Assembly (NCBI GenBank): GCA_963755825.1
Contig: CAVWLA010000001.1
Coordinates: 1,984,001 to 2,048,000 of the forward strand
DNA: 64,000 bases
DNA from: DATBQN01 sp963755825
GTDB taxonomy: Bacteria; Acidobacteriota; Thermoanaerobaculia; Multivoradales; UBA5704
Direction of reading: 5' to 3'
Position 1 is the stretch's first letter. Every line of letters begins with the position of its first letter. Shown here in pieces: positions 54,339 to 63,714 of the stretch. A program made the position numbers and the translations under genes. The notes under the pieces were generated by a model. It saw only the letters and a list, made by a program, of their open reading frames with translations. It did no database searches and was not told where the DNA came from.

Positions 54339-57011
54339 TTGCAGCCGCTCCCCATCGACGCCGTCCTCCCCGCCCTCGTCGCCGCCCTCCGCGCCGGCCC
54401 CGCCGCCGTGCTCGTCGCGCCGCCCGGCGCCGGCAAGACGACGCGGGTGCCGCCGGCGCTCGCCGCGGCGGGGATCGGCGGCGGCGGCCAGATCGTCGTC
54501 CTCGCCCCGCGGCGGATCGCGGCGCGGGCGGCGGCGCGGCGGATCGCCGACGAGCGCGGCTGGCGGCTGGGCGAAGAGGTGGGCTACCAGGTGCGCTTCG
54601 AGCGCCGCGCCGGGGCCGCCACCCGCATCCTGGTGGCGACCGAGGGGATCTTCCTGCAGCGCCTGCAGGCCGACCCGCTCCTCTCCGGGATCGGCGCGGT
54701 CCTCTTCGACGAGTTCCACGAGCGCAGCCTCGCCGCCGACCTCGCCCTCGCCATGGCCCGCCAAGTGCAGCGCGAGGTGCGCCCGGACCTCGCGCTCCTC
54801 GCCATGTCGGCGACCCTCGATCCAGCGCCGTTGGCGGCCTTTCTGGGGGACTGCCCGATCGTCGAGAGCCGCGGCCGGCTCTTCGCGGTCGAGATCCGCT
54901 ATCGCGAGCGGCCGGCTCCGGCGGGGACCGGCGGGCGCGGAGGCGTCAGCCCGCTCGCCGCGGCGGTCCGCGCGGCGGTCGAAGAGGCTCTCGACCATGC
55001 TCTCGACCATGCGCTCGACGCCTCCCCCGCGCCCGGGGCGCCGGCGGGCGACGTGCTGGTCTTCCTCCCCGGCGTCGGCGAGATCGAGCGCGCCGCCGCC
55101 GCCCTCGCCCCGCTCGCCGCGCGCCGCGACCTCGCCGTCGTGCCGCTCTACGGCGACCTGCCGGCCGAGAGCCAGGATGCCGCCCTCCGCCCGCTCTCCC
55201 GGCGGAAGGTGGTGCTGGCGACCAACGTCGCCGAGACCTCGGTGACCGTCGAAGGGGTGACCACGGTCGTCGACAGCGGCCTCGCCCGCCGCCTGCGCTA
55301 CGACCCGGCGAGCGGCCTCGACCGGCTGCAGGTGGGGAGGATCAGCCGCGCCGCCGCCGAGCAGCGGGCCGGCCGCGCCGGCCGCGAGCGGCCGGGCCTC
55401 TGCCTCCGCCTCTGGCCGGAGCGCGAGCACGCCGCCCTGCCGGCGCGGGAGACACCGGAGATCGCCCGCACCGACCTGGCTTCGCCCGCCCTCCAGCTCC
55501 TCGCCTGGGGCGAGCGCGATCTCGCCGCCTTCGGCTGGTTCGAGCCGCCCGAGCCGGCGGCGCTGGAGCGCGCCCTCGCCCTCCTCGGCGAGCTGGGGGC
55601 GATCGACGCGGCGCACCGGCTGACCGCCGACGGCCGGGCGATGGCGCGCCTGCCGCTCCACCCGCGGCTCGCCCGCCTGCTCGTCGAGGGCCGGGCGCGC
55701 GGGATCCCGCGCCAGGCGGCGCTCGCCGCGGCGCTCCTCGGCGAGCGCGACCCCTTCCGGCGAGCGAGCCGGCAGCAGGCCGGCAACCCCGGCGACCGCA
55801 GCGACCGCAGCGATCGCCGCGCGCGCCACACCTCGCGCTCGGACGTGCTCGACCGCCTCGACGCCCTCGACGACTTCGCCCGCCACCGCCCCCCCGAGCC
55901 GCCCTGGGGCGACCGCCCGGAGCCCGGCGCCGCCCGCCACGTCCTCGCCGCCCGCGATCAGCTGGTGCGCGAGGGCGAGGGCACCGCGGCCGGCGCCGAC
56001 CCGTGGCGCGCCGAAGCCGAGGCGTCCGACGAGCGCGGCGAGGCTCTCGGGTCCGCCCTCTTCGCCGCCTTTCCCGACCGGCTGGCGCGCCGGCGCGAGG
56101 CCGGCGGCCCGCGGGCGCTGATGGTGGGCGGCCGCGGCGTCCGCCTGGCGGCGGAGAGCGCCCTCGCCGAGGGGGCCGCCGAGCTGTTCGTGGCCGTCGA
56201 AGTGGACGTGAGCGACGGAGCCAGCGCCGAGGGGCTCGTCCGCCTGGCCTCCGAGGTCGCCTTCGCCGATCTCCCGGCCGCGCGCCTGGCGACGACGGTC
56301 GAGGTCGAGTGGGACGCCGCGCGCGAGCGGGCGGTGGGCTGGAAGCGGACCCGCTACCGCGACCTGGTGGTCGCCGCGAGCGAGGTGCCGGCGGCGGCGG
56401 ACGACGCGGCGCGCGTGCTTGCCGCGGCCGCCGCCGCGGACCTCGACCGCGCCCTCCCCCTCGCCGAGCCCGCCGTCGCGGCGCTCCTCGCCCGCCTCCG
56501 CGTGTTGCGCGTCTGGATGCCGGAGCTCGGCCTCCCCGCCTTCGACGACGCCGAGCTCCGCGCCCTGCTGCCGCTCCTCGCCGCCGGCCGCCGCTCCTTC
56601 GCCGAGCTGCGCCAGGCGCCGCTCGCCGCCGTCATCGCCGGCACGCTCAGCCGCGAGCAGCGTCAGGCGCTCGACCGCGAGGCCCCGGAGCGGCTGCGCG
56701 TGCCCTCCGGCCGCGAGCTCGCCCTCGCCTATGCGCCGGGCCGGCCGCCGGTCCTCGCCGCCCGCATCCAGGAGCTCTTCGGCTGGAGCGCGGCGCCGCG
56801 CCTCGCGGCCGGCCGGGTGGCGGTCCTCCTCCATCTCCTCGCCCCCAACGGCCGCCCGCAGCAGGTGACGGACGACCTGGCGAGCTTCTGGCGCCAGGGC
56901 TACCCGCAGGTGCGCAAGGAGCTGCGCGGCCGCTACCCCAAGCACGCCTGGCCGGAAGACCCGACTACCGCCCCGCCGGAGCGCCGGCCGCGCCGGCGGC
57001 CGGCGGGCTGA
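54339..57011 (+). CDS. hrpB: ATP-dependent helicase HrpB
   Basis: 890 aa, TTG start at 54339 with CCGGAGG about 6 nt upstream. DEAH-type superfamily 2 helicase: Walker A APPGAGKTT (27-35), LAPRRIAARAAA (Ia), DEFHERS (124-130; HrpB characteristically has DEFH for DEAH), SATLD, TNVAETSVTVEGV and QRAGRAGRERPGLCLRLW (VI). The C-terminal half is the HrpB-specific extension, ending near GRPQQVTDDLASFW and GRYPKHAWPEDPTTA. Length (about 800-900) and C-terminus fit HrpB rather than HrpA. Cellular role of HrpB is not firmly known. Confidence 0.93.
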   Translation: MQPLPIDAVLPALVAALRAGPAAVLVAPPGAGKTTRVPPALAAAGIGGGGQIVVLAPRRIAARAAARRIADERGWRLGEEVGYQVRFERRAGAATRILVATEGIFLQRLQADPLLSGIGAVLFDEFHERSLAADLALAMARQVQREVRPDLALLAMSATLDPAPLAAFLGDCPIVESRGRLFAVEIRYRERPAPAGTGGRGGVSPLAAAVRAAVEEALDHALDHALDASPAPGAPAGDVLVFLPGVGEIERAAAALAPLAARRDLAVVPLYGDLPAESQDAALRPLSRRKVVLATNVAETSVTVEGVTTVVDSGLARRLRYDPASGLDRLQVGRISRAAAEQRAGRAGRERPGLCLRLWPEREHAALPARETPEIARTDLASPALQLLAWGERDLAAFGWFEPPEPAALERALALLGELGAIDAAHRLTADGRAMARLPLHPRLARLLVEGRARGIPRQAALAAALLGERDPFRRASRQQAGNPGDRSDRSDRRARHTSRSDVLDRLDALDDFARHRPPEPPWGDRPEPGAARHVLAARDQLVREGEGTAAGADPWRAEAEASDERGEALGSALFAAFPDRLARRREAGGPRALMVGGRGVRLAAESALAEGAAELFVAVEVDVSDGASAEGLVRLASEVAFADLPAARLATTVEVEWDAARERAVGWKRTRYRDLVVAASEVPAAADDAARVLAAAAAADLDRALPLAEPAVAALLARLRVLRVWMPELGLPAFDDAELRALLPLLAAGRRSFAELRQAPLAAVIAGTLSREQRQALDREAPERLRVPSGRELALAYAPGRPPVLAARIQELFGWSAAPRLAAGRVAVLLHLLAPNGRPQQVTDDLASFWRQGYPQVRKELRGRYPKHAWPEDPTTAPPERRPRRRPAG

Positions 57012-57014
57012 GGC

Positions 57015-60000
57015 TCAGCCGATCGCCGCCAGGTCGAGCGCCGCCGCCTCCACCTGCGGATAGAGCTCCGCCAGCCGGAGCTCGATGGCGAGCGTCCGCT
57101 CGATTGCCGCGGCGGCGGCCGCGAAGGCCTCGAGGTCGGCGCGGGTGAGCAGGCGCTCGGCGCGGCCGGCGAGCCAGCTGTCGAGGACCTGATAGCCGCC
57201 GATCCGGTAGGCCCAGACGGCCGTCGGAATGGCGTCGAAGAACTGCCGGTCGGCGTTGATGTAGACGCGCCCCTCCGCCGGCCGGTAGTCGCGCGCCGTC
57301 CGCTTCTCCCTGCCGACGACGCCGCTCCCCCTCCCCTCGAAGCGGACGGCGGAGGGCGAGGGCAGCCGCGGCGGCAGACAGTGGAGGGCGACGAGCTCGC
57401 CGCCGAGGGCGGCGAGCGCCGCGAGGAGGGCGACGTCGGCCGGGAAGGGGATGCGCGGAAAGCCGCGGCGCAGGAGCTCGCGGTGCCGGCGGCGGAAGGG
57501 CGGGCTGTAGAGCACGGCGTAGACGTAGCCGAGGAGCTCCTCCGGGCCGGGCGGCGCGCCGTGGGCGGCGGCGAGCGCGGCGAGCAGGCGGGGCGAGACG
57601 TTCGGCCGCCGCGCGGTCGTCAGGGCGCCCTGGCCGCCCAGGACCCCGGGCTCCGGATAGAGGTAGAGCGGGAAGAGGTCGTTGATGTCGTAGGCGGACA
57701 CCGCCTTGTGGCCGGCGAGCCCGTCGGTGACCAGCGCTCCCGGCTCCTCCTTGTGCTGCTTGGGGCAGATGAGGCCGAGGTTGGGGCCGGCGAGCAGATG
57801 GCGCATCACCGCCCGGCGCGGCCGCTCGACCAGGTAGTCGGCGTAGAAGATCGTCCGGCGGTCGAAGGGCCGGTAGAGGAGCGGGTGGAAGCGCGTCGAC
57901 CACTCGTCGTCCTGAACGAGCCGGCGGTAGGCCTCCTCCACCTGGAAGCTGCCGGTGTCCTCGAGGCCACCGGTCTCTCCGTTGATCACCCCCGCCCGCA
58001 GCCGGAAGCGGCCGATCCGCTCTTTGAGCACGCGGCAGTCGAGGTCGAGGACGAAGCGGTCGCGCGCCGTCACGATCCCCGCCGAATGGAGGGGGAAGAT
58101 GGCGGGGAGCGGCAGGCCGCGCGCGTAGGCGGCTCCCGCCGCCGCCGCGGCATCGCCAGCCTCGCCAGCGGCATCGGATTCTCCGCCGACGAAGAGGTAG
58201 GACGGCGCGCGCGGCGCGATCTGCCGCCACGGCGTGGTCTCCCGCCGGTGCTCGCGCAGCCAGTCGAGCTTCTCCTGGCGGAGGCCGTGGAGGTCGGCGT
58301 GCAGCACGCGCCGCGCCAGGCCCGGCCGCTTGACGAGGAGCGCGATCGCCACCCCCTGCTCGATCTCGAAGACGTTCTCGTCCCGCCCGCCGCCGGGGGC
58401 CTTCTCCCCCTTGTGGCGGTTGCCGTGGAGGTCGAGGAAGTAGAGCTGATCGAAGGTCGCCAGCAGCGAGCGCCGCAGGCCGCGGAACGTCGGGTTGTCG
58501 AGGTAGCTGTGGTTGGTGACGAAGGCGACGATGCCCTCGCCGCTCTGCTCGATCTTGCGCTGGGCGAAGCGCAGGAACTTGACGTAGTCGTCCTGCAGCC
58601 ACTTGGGATTGCGCTCGCCCAACGGGCGGCCGTCGACTCGGTAGTAGCCCTCGCTCCAGCCGCCGCGCGGGGTGTCGTAGCCCGCCTTGAGCCAGGCGTC
58701 CATCTCGGGGAAGCGGTTGAACGACTGGCCGGAATAGGGCGGGTTGCCGACGACGACGTTGATCGGCGCCTCGCCCTTGATCTCGCCGGCGGCGCGCGCC
58801 TCGCGCGACAGCGCCGAGGCGAAGGGGAAGCTCGACTGCACCAGCTCGCGGCGGTCGAGGGCGTTGGTCAAGAAGAGCGGGAAGCGCTCGTCGTCGGCGA
58901 GCGGATGGCCGGCCTCGGCGAGCGCCAGGTGGACCTTCAGGTGGCCCATGGCGTAGGGCGCCATCATCACCTCGAAGGCGAAGGCGTGGACCAGCAGATG
59001 GTCGCGGATGAGGGCGGGCACCGCCGCCGCGCCGTGGGCCTCGCCGTAGGCGGCGATCGCCGTGCGCAGGAACTCGACGACGAAGGTGAGGGTGCCGGCC
59101 GCCGGATCGAGCAGGCGCACCCGCTCGTCGGCCAGCCCGTCGCTCCAGCCGAAATCCTCGACCAGGAGGCCGTGCACCGAGCGGACGAGGAAGGCGACGA
59201 GCTCGGGCGGCGTGTAGTAGACGCCGCGCCGGCGGCGCAGCTCGCGGTCGTACTCGGCCAGGAAGGTCTCGTAGAAGTGGAAGATCGGATCGCGGCCGCG
59301 CTTGTCGTGGAAGTAGCGCAGCAGGATCGGGCGCACCGGCGCCTCGCGCAGCAGCTCGACGAGGTCGTCGACGATCCAGGCGACCTCCGGGCGCAGCTCC
59401 TCGAGCGAGAGGTAGCGCAGGAGGTCGCGCACCAGGCCGCTGCCGCGCGGCACCTCGGCGAGCGACCGCCGGCCGAAGTCGGCCGGCTCGCCGAAGCGGA
59501 CGGCGAGCAGGCCGTAGGCGACGGTCTGCGCGTAGAGGTCGGCGAACTCGGCGAGCGTCAGGCCGCGGATGAGGTGCTCGGAGAAGGCGGCGTGGAAGGC
59601 GGCGAGCTCGGGGCTCTCGCCGGCCTCGAGGAGCCCGCCGATGGCCGCGGCGAGCCGCCGCGCGCGGCGGGCGAGCTGGCGGGCGAGCGCCTCGGCGCCC
59701 TGCGGCCGCGGCGCCGCGAAGGCGAGGAAGCCGTCGAGCAGATCGAGCAGCTCCCCGCCGCCCGGCACCTCCGTCGACCAGGCGGGGGCCGCGTCGAGCA
59801 GCGCGCGGACCGCCGCCTTCGCCACCAGCCTGCCCTCCCGATAGACGCGGAACTCGTGGAAGTTGGTGAGCAGGAGGTTCTCGAACGCCTCGAGGTAGCG
59901 CACGACCTGCGCCGTCTCCTCCACCGGCCGCAGATCGGTCCCCGGCCGCTTGGCCTCGACCGAGCCCACCCAGCGGTGCCCCTCGCCCCAGACCTGGAGG

Positions 60001-60191
60001 TCGACGTCGCCGGCCGGCGTCCGCTTGGGGCTCACCGTCACCCGCACGGCGGGCCGGCCGCCCGCCGCCGCCACCCCCTCGAGGAGGATCTTCAGCGCCG
60101 GATAGTGGCTCTCCTCCCGCGCATCGCTCCGCGCCTCCTGCTCGGCGACCGCCCATAGATAGGCGGTGAGCAGCGCGGGGCGGGAGTCCAT
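57015..60191 (-). CDS. single-chain type ISP-like restriction-modification enzyme
   Basis: 1058 aa from ATG 60191 (GTG 60215 possible; no clear ribosome site). Residues about 30-85 form a PD-(D/E)xK nuclease: D64 in GDVDLQVWGE and E79-A80-K81 in SVEAKRPG. The N6-adenine methyltransferase has motif I DPAAGTLTF (about 362) and motif IV VVGNPPYSG (about 480). The C-terminus resembles the type ISP target-recognition domain: LLGYVYAVLYSPPFRRRHRELLRRGFPRIPFP. No SF2 helicase lies between nuclease and methylase, so it is closer to type IIG/ISP short forms than to LlaBIII. One polypeptide would both cut and methylate. The gene stands alone, with no separate S or M subunit. Confidence 0.85.
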   Translation of the reverse strand: MDSRPALLTAYLWAVAEQEARSDAREESHYPALKILLEGVAAAGGRPAVRVTVSPKRTPAGDVDLQVWGEGHRWVGSVEAKRPGTDLRPVEETAQVVRYLEAFENLLLTNFHEFRVYREGRLVAKAAVRALLDAAPAWSTEVPGGGELLDLLDGFLAFAAPRPQGAEALARQLARRARRLAAAIGGLLEAGESPELAAFHAAFSEHLIRGLTLAEFADLYAQTVAYGLLAVRFGEPADFGRRSLAEVPRGSGLVRDLLRYLSLEELRPEVAWIVDDLVELLREAPVRPILLRYFHDKRGRDPIFHFYETFLAEYDRELRRRRGVYYTPPELVAFLVRSVHGLLVEDFGWSDGLADERVRLLDPAAGTLTFVVEFLRTAIAAYGEAHGAAAVPALIRDHLLVHAFAFEVMMAPYAMGHLKVHLALAEAGHPLADDERFPLFLTNALDRRELVQSSFPFASALSREARAAGEIKGEAPINVVVGNPPYSGQSFNRFPEMDAWLKAGYDTPRGGWSEGYYRVDGRPLGERNPKWLQDDYVKFLRFAQRKIEQSGEGIVAFVTNHSYLDNPTFRGLRRSLLATFDQLYFLDLHGNRHKGEKAPGGGRDENVFEIEQGVAIALLVKRPGLARRVLHADLHGLRQEKLDWLREHRRETTPWRQIAPRAPSYLFVGGESDAAGEAGDAAAAAGAAYARGLPLPAIFPLHSAGIVTARDRFVLDLDCRVLKERIGRFRLRAGVINGETGGLEDTGSFQVEEAYRRLVQDDEWSTRFHPLLYRPFDRRTIFYADYLVERPRRAVMRHLLAGPNLGLICPKQHKEEPGALVTDGLAGHKAVSAYDINDLFPLYLYPEPGVLGGQGALTTARRPNVSPRLLAALAAAHGAPPGPEELLGYVYAVLYSPPFRRRHRELLRRGFPRIPFPADVALLAALAALGGELVALHCLPPRLPSPSAVRFEGRGSGVVGREKRTARDYRPAEGRVYINADRQFFDAIPTAVWAYRIGGYQVLDSWLAGRAERLLTRADLEAFAAAAAAIERTLAIELRLAELYPQVEAAALDLAAIG

Positions 60192-60200
60192 GAGCGGTTG

Positions 60201-60230
60201 GTGGCCGGATGTCACCGGATGTCACCGGAT
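60201..60230. repeat. three tandem 10-bp repeats (GTSRCCGGAT)
   Basis: GTGGCCGGAT followed by GTCACCGGAT twice, directly upstream of the ATG of the R-M gene and covering its alternative GTG start. Two copies are identical and the third differs at two bases. A change in copy number would shift the leader by 10 bp. Confidence 0.7.
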
Positions 60231-60285
60231 GACGAGCCACACCCGGCCGGCCGCTGGCAGCGAGCGGCCGCGAAGTTGCGTCAAG

Positions 60286-60314
60286 AGATTATTTCACGGC
60301 GAGACCCGCAACAA
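60286..60314 (-). promoter_or_regulatory. candidate sigma70-type promoter for the R-M gene
   Basis: On the minus strand TTGTTG (60314-60309) and TAATCT (60291-60286) are separated by 17 bp, the best -35/-10 pair seen in the window. The leader to ATG 60191 would be about 90 nt and run through the 10-bp repeats. Confidence 0.5.
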
Positions 60315-60481
60315 TACCGAGAACGAGCACCGGGGGCCGGATTCCTGCCTGCCGAGCGCCGATTCGTCGCCTCGATCGGCAACCATGGACCGCTGACGAT
60401 CCCCCGCCGGAGCGGCGGTGTTATCGATCGAGAGAACTCTTTCGGGGGTCCGTGCCGCGAGGGCGCCTTCACAGCCGGTGG

Positions 60482-60487
60482 TAGAAT
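60482..60487 (+). promoter_or_regulatory. candidate -10 box (TAGAAT)
   Basis: TAGAAT lies 24 nt before GTG 60511, leaving a very short leader that still contains the GGGAG ribosome site. Same hexamer as at 47923 and 47936. Confidence 0.4.
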
Positions 60488-60510
60488 CCCCGCCTCTTCA
60501 GGGAGATTTG

Positions 60511-63500
60511 GTGGAGAGACCGCTCCTCGCAGCCCTCGGCTTCAGCCTCGCCCTCCTCGCCCCGTCCGCAGCACCCGCCGCGGCCGCCGGCCCGGTGTGG
60601 CCGTCGCTCGCCGCCCAGCTCGCCGCCGCGCACGCGCCGGCGGGCAGCGCGCTCGCCAAGCTGATCGCCGCCAACCAGGACCTCGCCCTGCTGCGCCCCG
60701 ACGAGGCGCACGACCGCCGCGCGCTGCCGGCCTGGCTGCGCATCTACTGGCGCAAGGGACATCCGGAGGGGCGCTACACCGCCGCCGATCCCACCGGCGG
60801 CTACCCGCTGGTGCTCAACGAGATCCTGGAGTGGATGGAGAGCCATCCCGACCTCGAGCCCGCCGCCGCGGACGCCGACTCCGCCGCCGCCCGCGCGGCG
60901 AGCGCCGGGCCGGAGCGGCGGATCTCCGGCGCCGTCGCCGTGCCGCGCAGCGAGTCCGACATCCGCATCGACTTCCGCGACGCGCAGAAGATCATCGCCG
61001 CCTCGAACGAGATCGGCGGCAGCGGCCGCCAGGCGATCTTCTACTCGGCCGACGGCGGCACCACCTGGGGCCAGACCAGCCTGCCGCTGGTGTCGACCGA
61101 CCAGTTCCACTCCGACCCCACGGTCGAGTGGACGTCGGACGGCACCGCCTGGTCGACCACCATCGGCATCCGCGGCAACACCCTCCACCTGCGCTCCTAC
61201 AAGTCGACCGACCACGGCGCCAGCTGGACCTTCGATGCCACCTACTCGGGATCCCAGGTGAGCACCGACAAGGAGATGATCTGGGCCGACCACAGCGACG
61301 CCTCGCCGTGGAAGGACAACATCTACGCCGTGTGGCACGACGGCGAGCCGGTCTACGTCAACCGGCGGACCGGCCCCGGCGGCGCCTGGCAGACGCCGAT
61401 CCAGGTGAGCGGCGGCGAGACGACCGGCACCGGCATCGGCGCCGACGTCAAGACCAACGCCAGGGGCGACCTCTTCGCGCTGTGGCCCGACACCGGCAGC
61501 CAGCGGCTCTACGCCGTCAAGTCGACGGACGGCGGCGCCAGCTTCGGCGCGCCGGTCGCCATCGCCCCGACCTTCGGCACGTTCGACATCGGCGTGCCGG
61601 CGATGGACAGCCGGCGGGCGCTCATCTACGTCACCGCCGGCGCCTACCGGACGACCGTCGACAACGACGTCTTCGCCGCCTGGACCGACCTCTCCGGCGC
61701 CGCCGGCTGCGCCGCGCCCGGCGACGAGCCGGGCGGCAGCGTCGCCTCGGCGTGCAAGAGCCGCATCTGGTTCGCGCGCTCGACCGACGGCGGCGCCAGC
61801 TGGTCGCCGGCGGCGATGCTCAACAACCCGGCCTCCGCCAACGACCAGTTCAACCCCTGGCTGACGGTCGACGAGAGCGCCGGGACCATCGCCGTCGTCT
61901 ACTACGACACGGTGGGCGACCCCGCGCGGACCAAGGTCGACGTCTGGTACCAGTCCTCCTACGACCGCGGCGCCACCTGGAGCACCCCGTTCAAGCTCAC
62001 CTCGGCGCAGACCGACGAGACCGCCGTGGGCGCCGACGCCGGCAACCAGTTCGGCGACTACAACGGCTTCTCGGGCTACGCCGGCGTTTTCTTCCCCTCC
62101 TGGACCGACCGCCGCAGCGGCGCCCACGAGGAGATCTGGACCGCCGGCGTCGCCGACGCCTGCACGCCGCCCGGCCCGCCCACCGGCGCCGCCGTGGCGA
62201 CGGCCGGCAGCAACCACCTGCAGGTGTCGTGGTCTCCGGGCAGCCCGCCGGGAGCCCTCTTCGACGTCTATCGGGCGGTCGGCTCCTGCGGCGCGCCGGG
62301 CCCCTTCGGCCGCGTCGCGAGCGCCGTCGCCGGCTCCTCGTTCAACGACGGCGCGGTCTCCGGCGGTGTCACCTACGCCTACCTGGTGACCGCCGCCGCG
62401 GCCGCCGGCTCCTGCTCGTCGGGTCCGTCGACCTGCGCCGACGGCACGGCGACCGGTGGCTGCACGCTCGCCCCCTCCTTCGCCGGCCTCGCCGCGGTGA
62501 CGGCGCCGGGGAGCGGCAGCTGCGCCCTCGATCTCACCTGGGCCGCCGCCGCCGCGAGCTGCACCGGGCCGCTCGCCTTCCACGTCTACCGCTCGACCGA
62601 CCCCGGCTTCGTCCCCGGCCCCGCCACCCTGGTGGCGACGGTCGCCGACCTCCGCTACCGCGACGACACGGCCCTCGCCAGCGACACCGCCTACACCTAC
62701 GTCGTCCGCGCCGTCGACACCTCCAACGGCGCCGAGGACGGCAACCTGGTGCGGCGGACCGCGTCGCCATCCGGCCCCGCCGCCTGGAGCGAGACCTTCG
62801 AGGGCGCCGGCGGCTTCGACCACGCCGGCTGGACGCACGCCGCGCTCTCCGGCAGCGCCAACTGGGCGCTGTCGACCGCCGCCTCGGCGAGCCCCACCCA
62901 CTCTTGGCTGTCGGTCGAGCAGAGCGTCGTCTCCGACCGCGCCCTCACCACGCCGCCGATCGCCGTCCAGCCCGGCCAGCGCCTCTCCTTCTGGCACACC
63001 TACGCCTTCGAGGGGGGAACCGGCAGCTGTTTCGACGGCGGCACGCTCGAGGTGTCGACCGACGGCGGGGCGAGCTGGGCGGTGGTGCCGGACGCCGCCT
63101 TCCTCGCCGGCGGCTTCAACGGCACCCTCTTCACCGGCGGCGACAACCCGCTCAAAGGCAAGCGGGCCTGGTGCGGCGGCACCATCGGTCCGTTCACCCG
63201 CGCCGCGATCGACCTCGCCGCCTGGGCGGGCACCACCGCCGCCTTCCGCTGGCACGAAGGGGACGACACGGCGGGGACGACGTTCGGCTGGTATGTCGAC
63301 TCGGTGGCGGTCGGCAGCGCCTGTCAGCCGGCGCCGGGGCCGCTCTCCTTCTACACCCTGCCGCCCTGCCGCCTGGTCGACACCCGCAACCCGGCGGGTC
63401 CGGCGGGCGGTCCCGCCCTGCAGCCGGCCGGTCACCGCACCTTCGTCCTCGCCGGCGCCTGCGGCATCCCGTCGACCGCCAGAGCGCTCGCCTTGAACGC

Positions 63501-63714
63501 GACGGTCACCCAGCCGACCGCCGCCGGCGACCTCCGCCTCTACCCCTCCGACCAGCCGGCGCCGGGCTCGAGCACCCTCAACTACGGCGCCGGCCAGACC
63601 CGCGCCAACAGCGCCGTGATGCCCCTCTCGGCGAGCACGGGAGCGATCCAAGTGCAGTCCGACGGCGCCGGCACCGTGCACCTGATCCTCGACGTGACCG
63701 GCTATTTCCAATAG
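60511..63714 (+). CDS. large secreted BNR-repeat protein with FnIII domains
   Basis: 1067 aa. GTG 60511 lies 6 nt after GGGAG; signal peptide LLAALGFSLALLAPSAAPAAAA. Residues about 150-540 form a sialidase-like propeller with five Asp-box motifs (SADGGTTWGQ, STDHGASWTF, STDGGASFGA, STDGGASWSP, SYDRGATWST). Two fibronectin III-like domains follow (about 555-645 and 655-755), then an immune-inhibitor-A/MAM-like beta sandwich (about 760-935; ETFEGAGGFDHAGW). It ends with a domain beginning CRLVDTRNPAGPAGG, common at the C-terminus of secreted proteins. Catalytic sialidase residues (Arg triad, FRIP) were not found, so a binding role is more likely than hydrolysis. Confidence 0.85.
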   Translation: MERPLLAALGFSLALLAPSAAPAAAAGPVWPSLAAQLAAAHAPAGSALAKLIAANQDLALLRPDEAHDRRALPAWLRIYWRKGHPEGRYTAADPTGGYPLVLNEILEWMESHPDLEPAAADADSAAARAASAGPERRISGAVAVPRSESDIRIDFRDAQKIIAASNEIGGSGRQAIFYSADGGTTWGQTSLPLVSTDQFHSDPTVEWTSDGTAWSTTIGIRGNTLHLRSYKSTDHGASWTFDATYSGSQVSTDKEMIWADHSDASPWKDNIYAVWHDGEPVYVNRRTGPGGAWQTPIQVSGGETTGTGIGADVKTNARGDLFALWPDTGSQRLYAVKSTDGGASFGAPVAIAPTFGTFDIGVPAMDSRRALIYVTAGAYRTTVDNDVFAAWTDLSGAAGCAAPGDEPGGSVASACKSRIWFARSTDGGASWSPAAMLNNPASANDQFNPWLTVDESAGTIAVVYYDTVGDPARTKVDVWYQSSYDRGATWSTPFKLTSAQTDETAVGADAGNQFGDYNGFSGYAGVFFPSWTDRRSGAHEEIWTAGVADACTPPGPPTGAAVATAGSNHLQVSWSPGSPPGALFDVYRAVGSCGAPGPFGRVASAVAGSSFNDGAVSGGVTYAYLVTAAAAAGSCSSGPSTCADGTATGGCTLAPSFAGLAAVTAPGSGSCALDLTWAAAAASCTGPLAFHVYRSTDPGFVPGPATLVATVADLRYRDDTALASDTAYTYVVRAVDTSNGAEDGNLVRRTASPSGPAAWSETFEGAGGFDHAGWTHAALSGSANWALSTAASASPTHSWLSVEQSVVSDRALTTPPIAVQPGQRLSFWHTYAFEGGTGSCFDGGTLEVSTDGGASWAVVPDAAFLAGGFNGTLFTGGDNPLKGKRAWCGGTIGPFTRAAIDLAAWAGTTAAFRWHEGDDTAGTTFGWYVDSVAVGSACQPAPGPLSFYTLPPCRLVDTRNPAGPAGGPALQPAGHRTFVLAGACGIPSTARALALNATVTQPTAAGDLRLYPSDQPAPGSSTLNYGAGQTRANSAVMPLSASTGAIQVQSDGAGTVHLILDVTGYFQ

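Larger units (their letters stand above)
60192..60510. other. divergent intergenic region of the restriction-modification gene
   Basis: 319 nt between the R-M gene and the BNR protein gene. It holds the 10-bp repeats (60201-60230), the minus-strand promoter (60286-60314), an AT-richer patch at 60275-60320 and the plus-strand box at 60482. No ORF supported. Confidence 0.5.

Noticed and set aside
60201..60230. Possible CRISPR-like repeats
   Set aside because: The units are 10 bp and directly adjacent, without spacers, and no cas genes are present.
60511..63714. Active sialidase
   Set aside because: Asp-boxes alone mark the propeller fold; the arginine triad, FRIP motif and Tyr/Glu nucleophile pair were not found.
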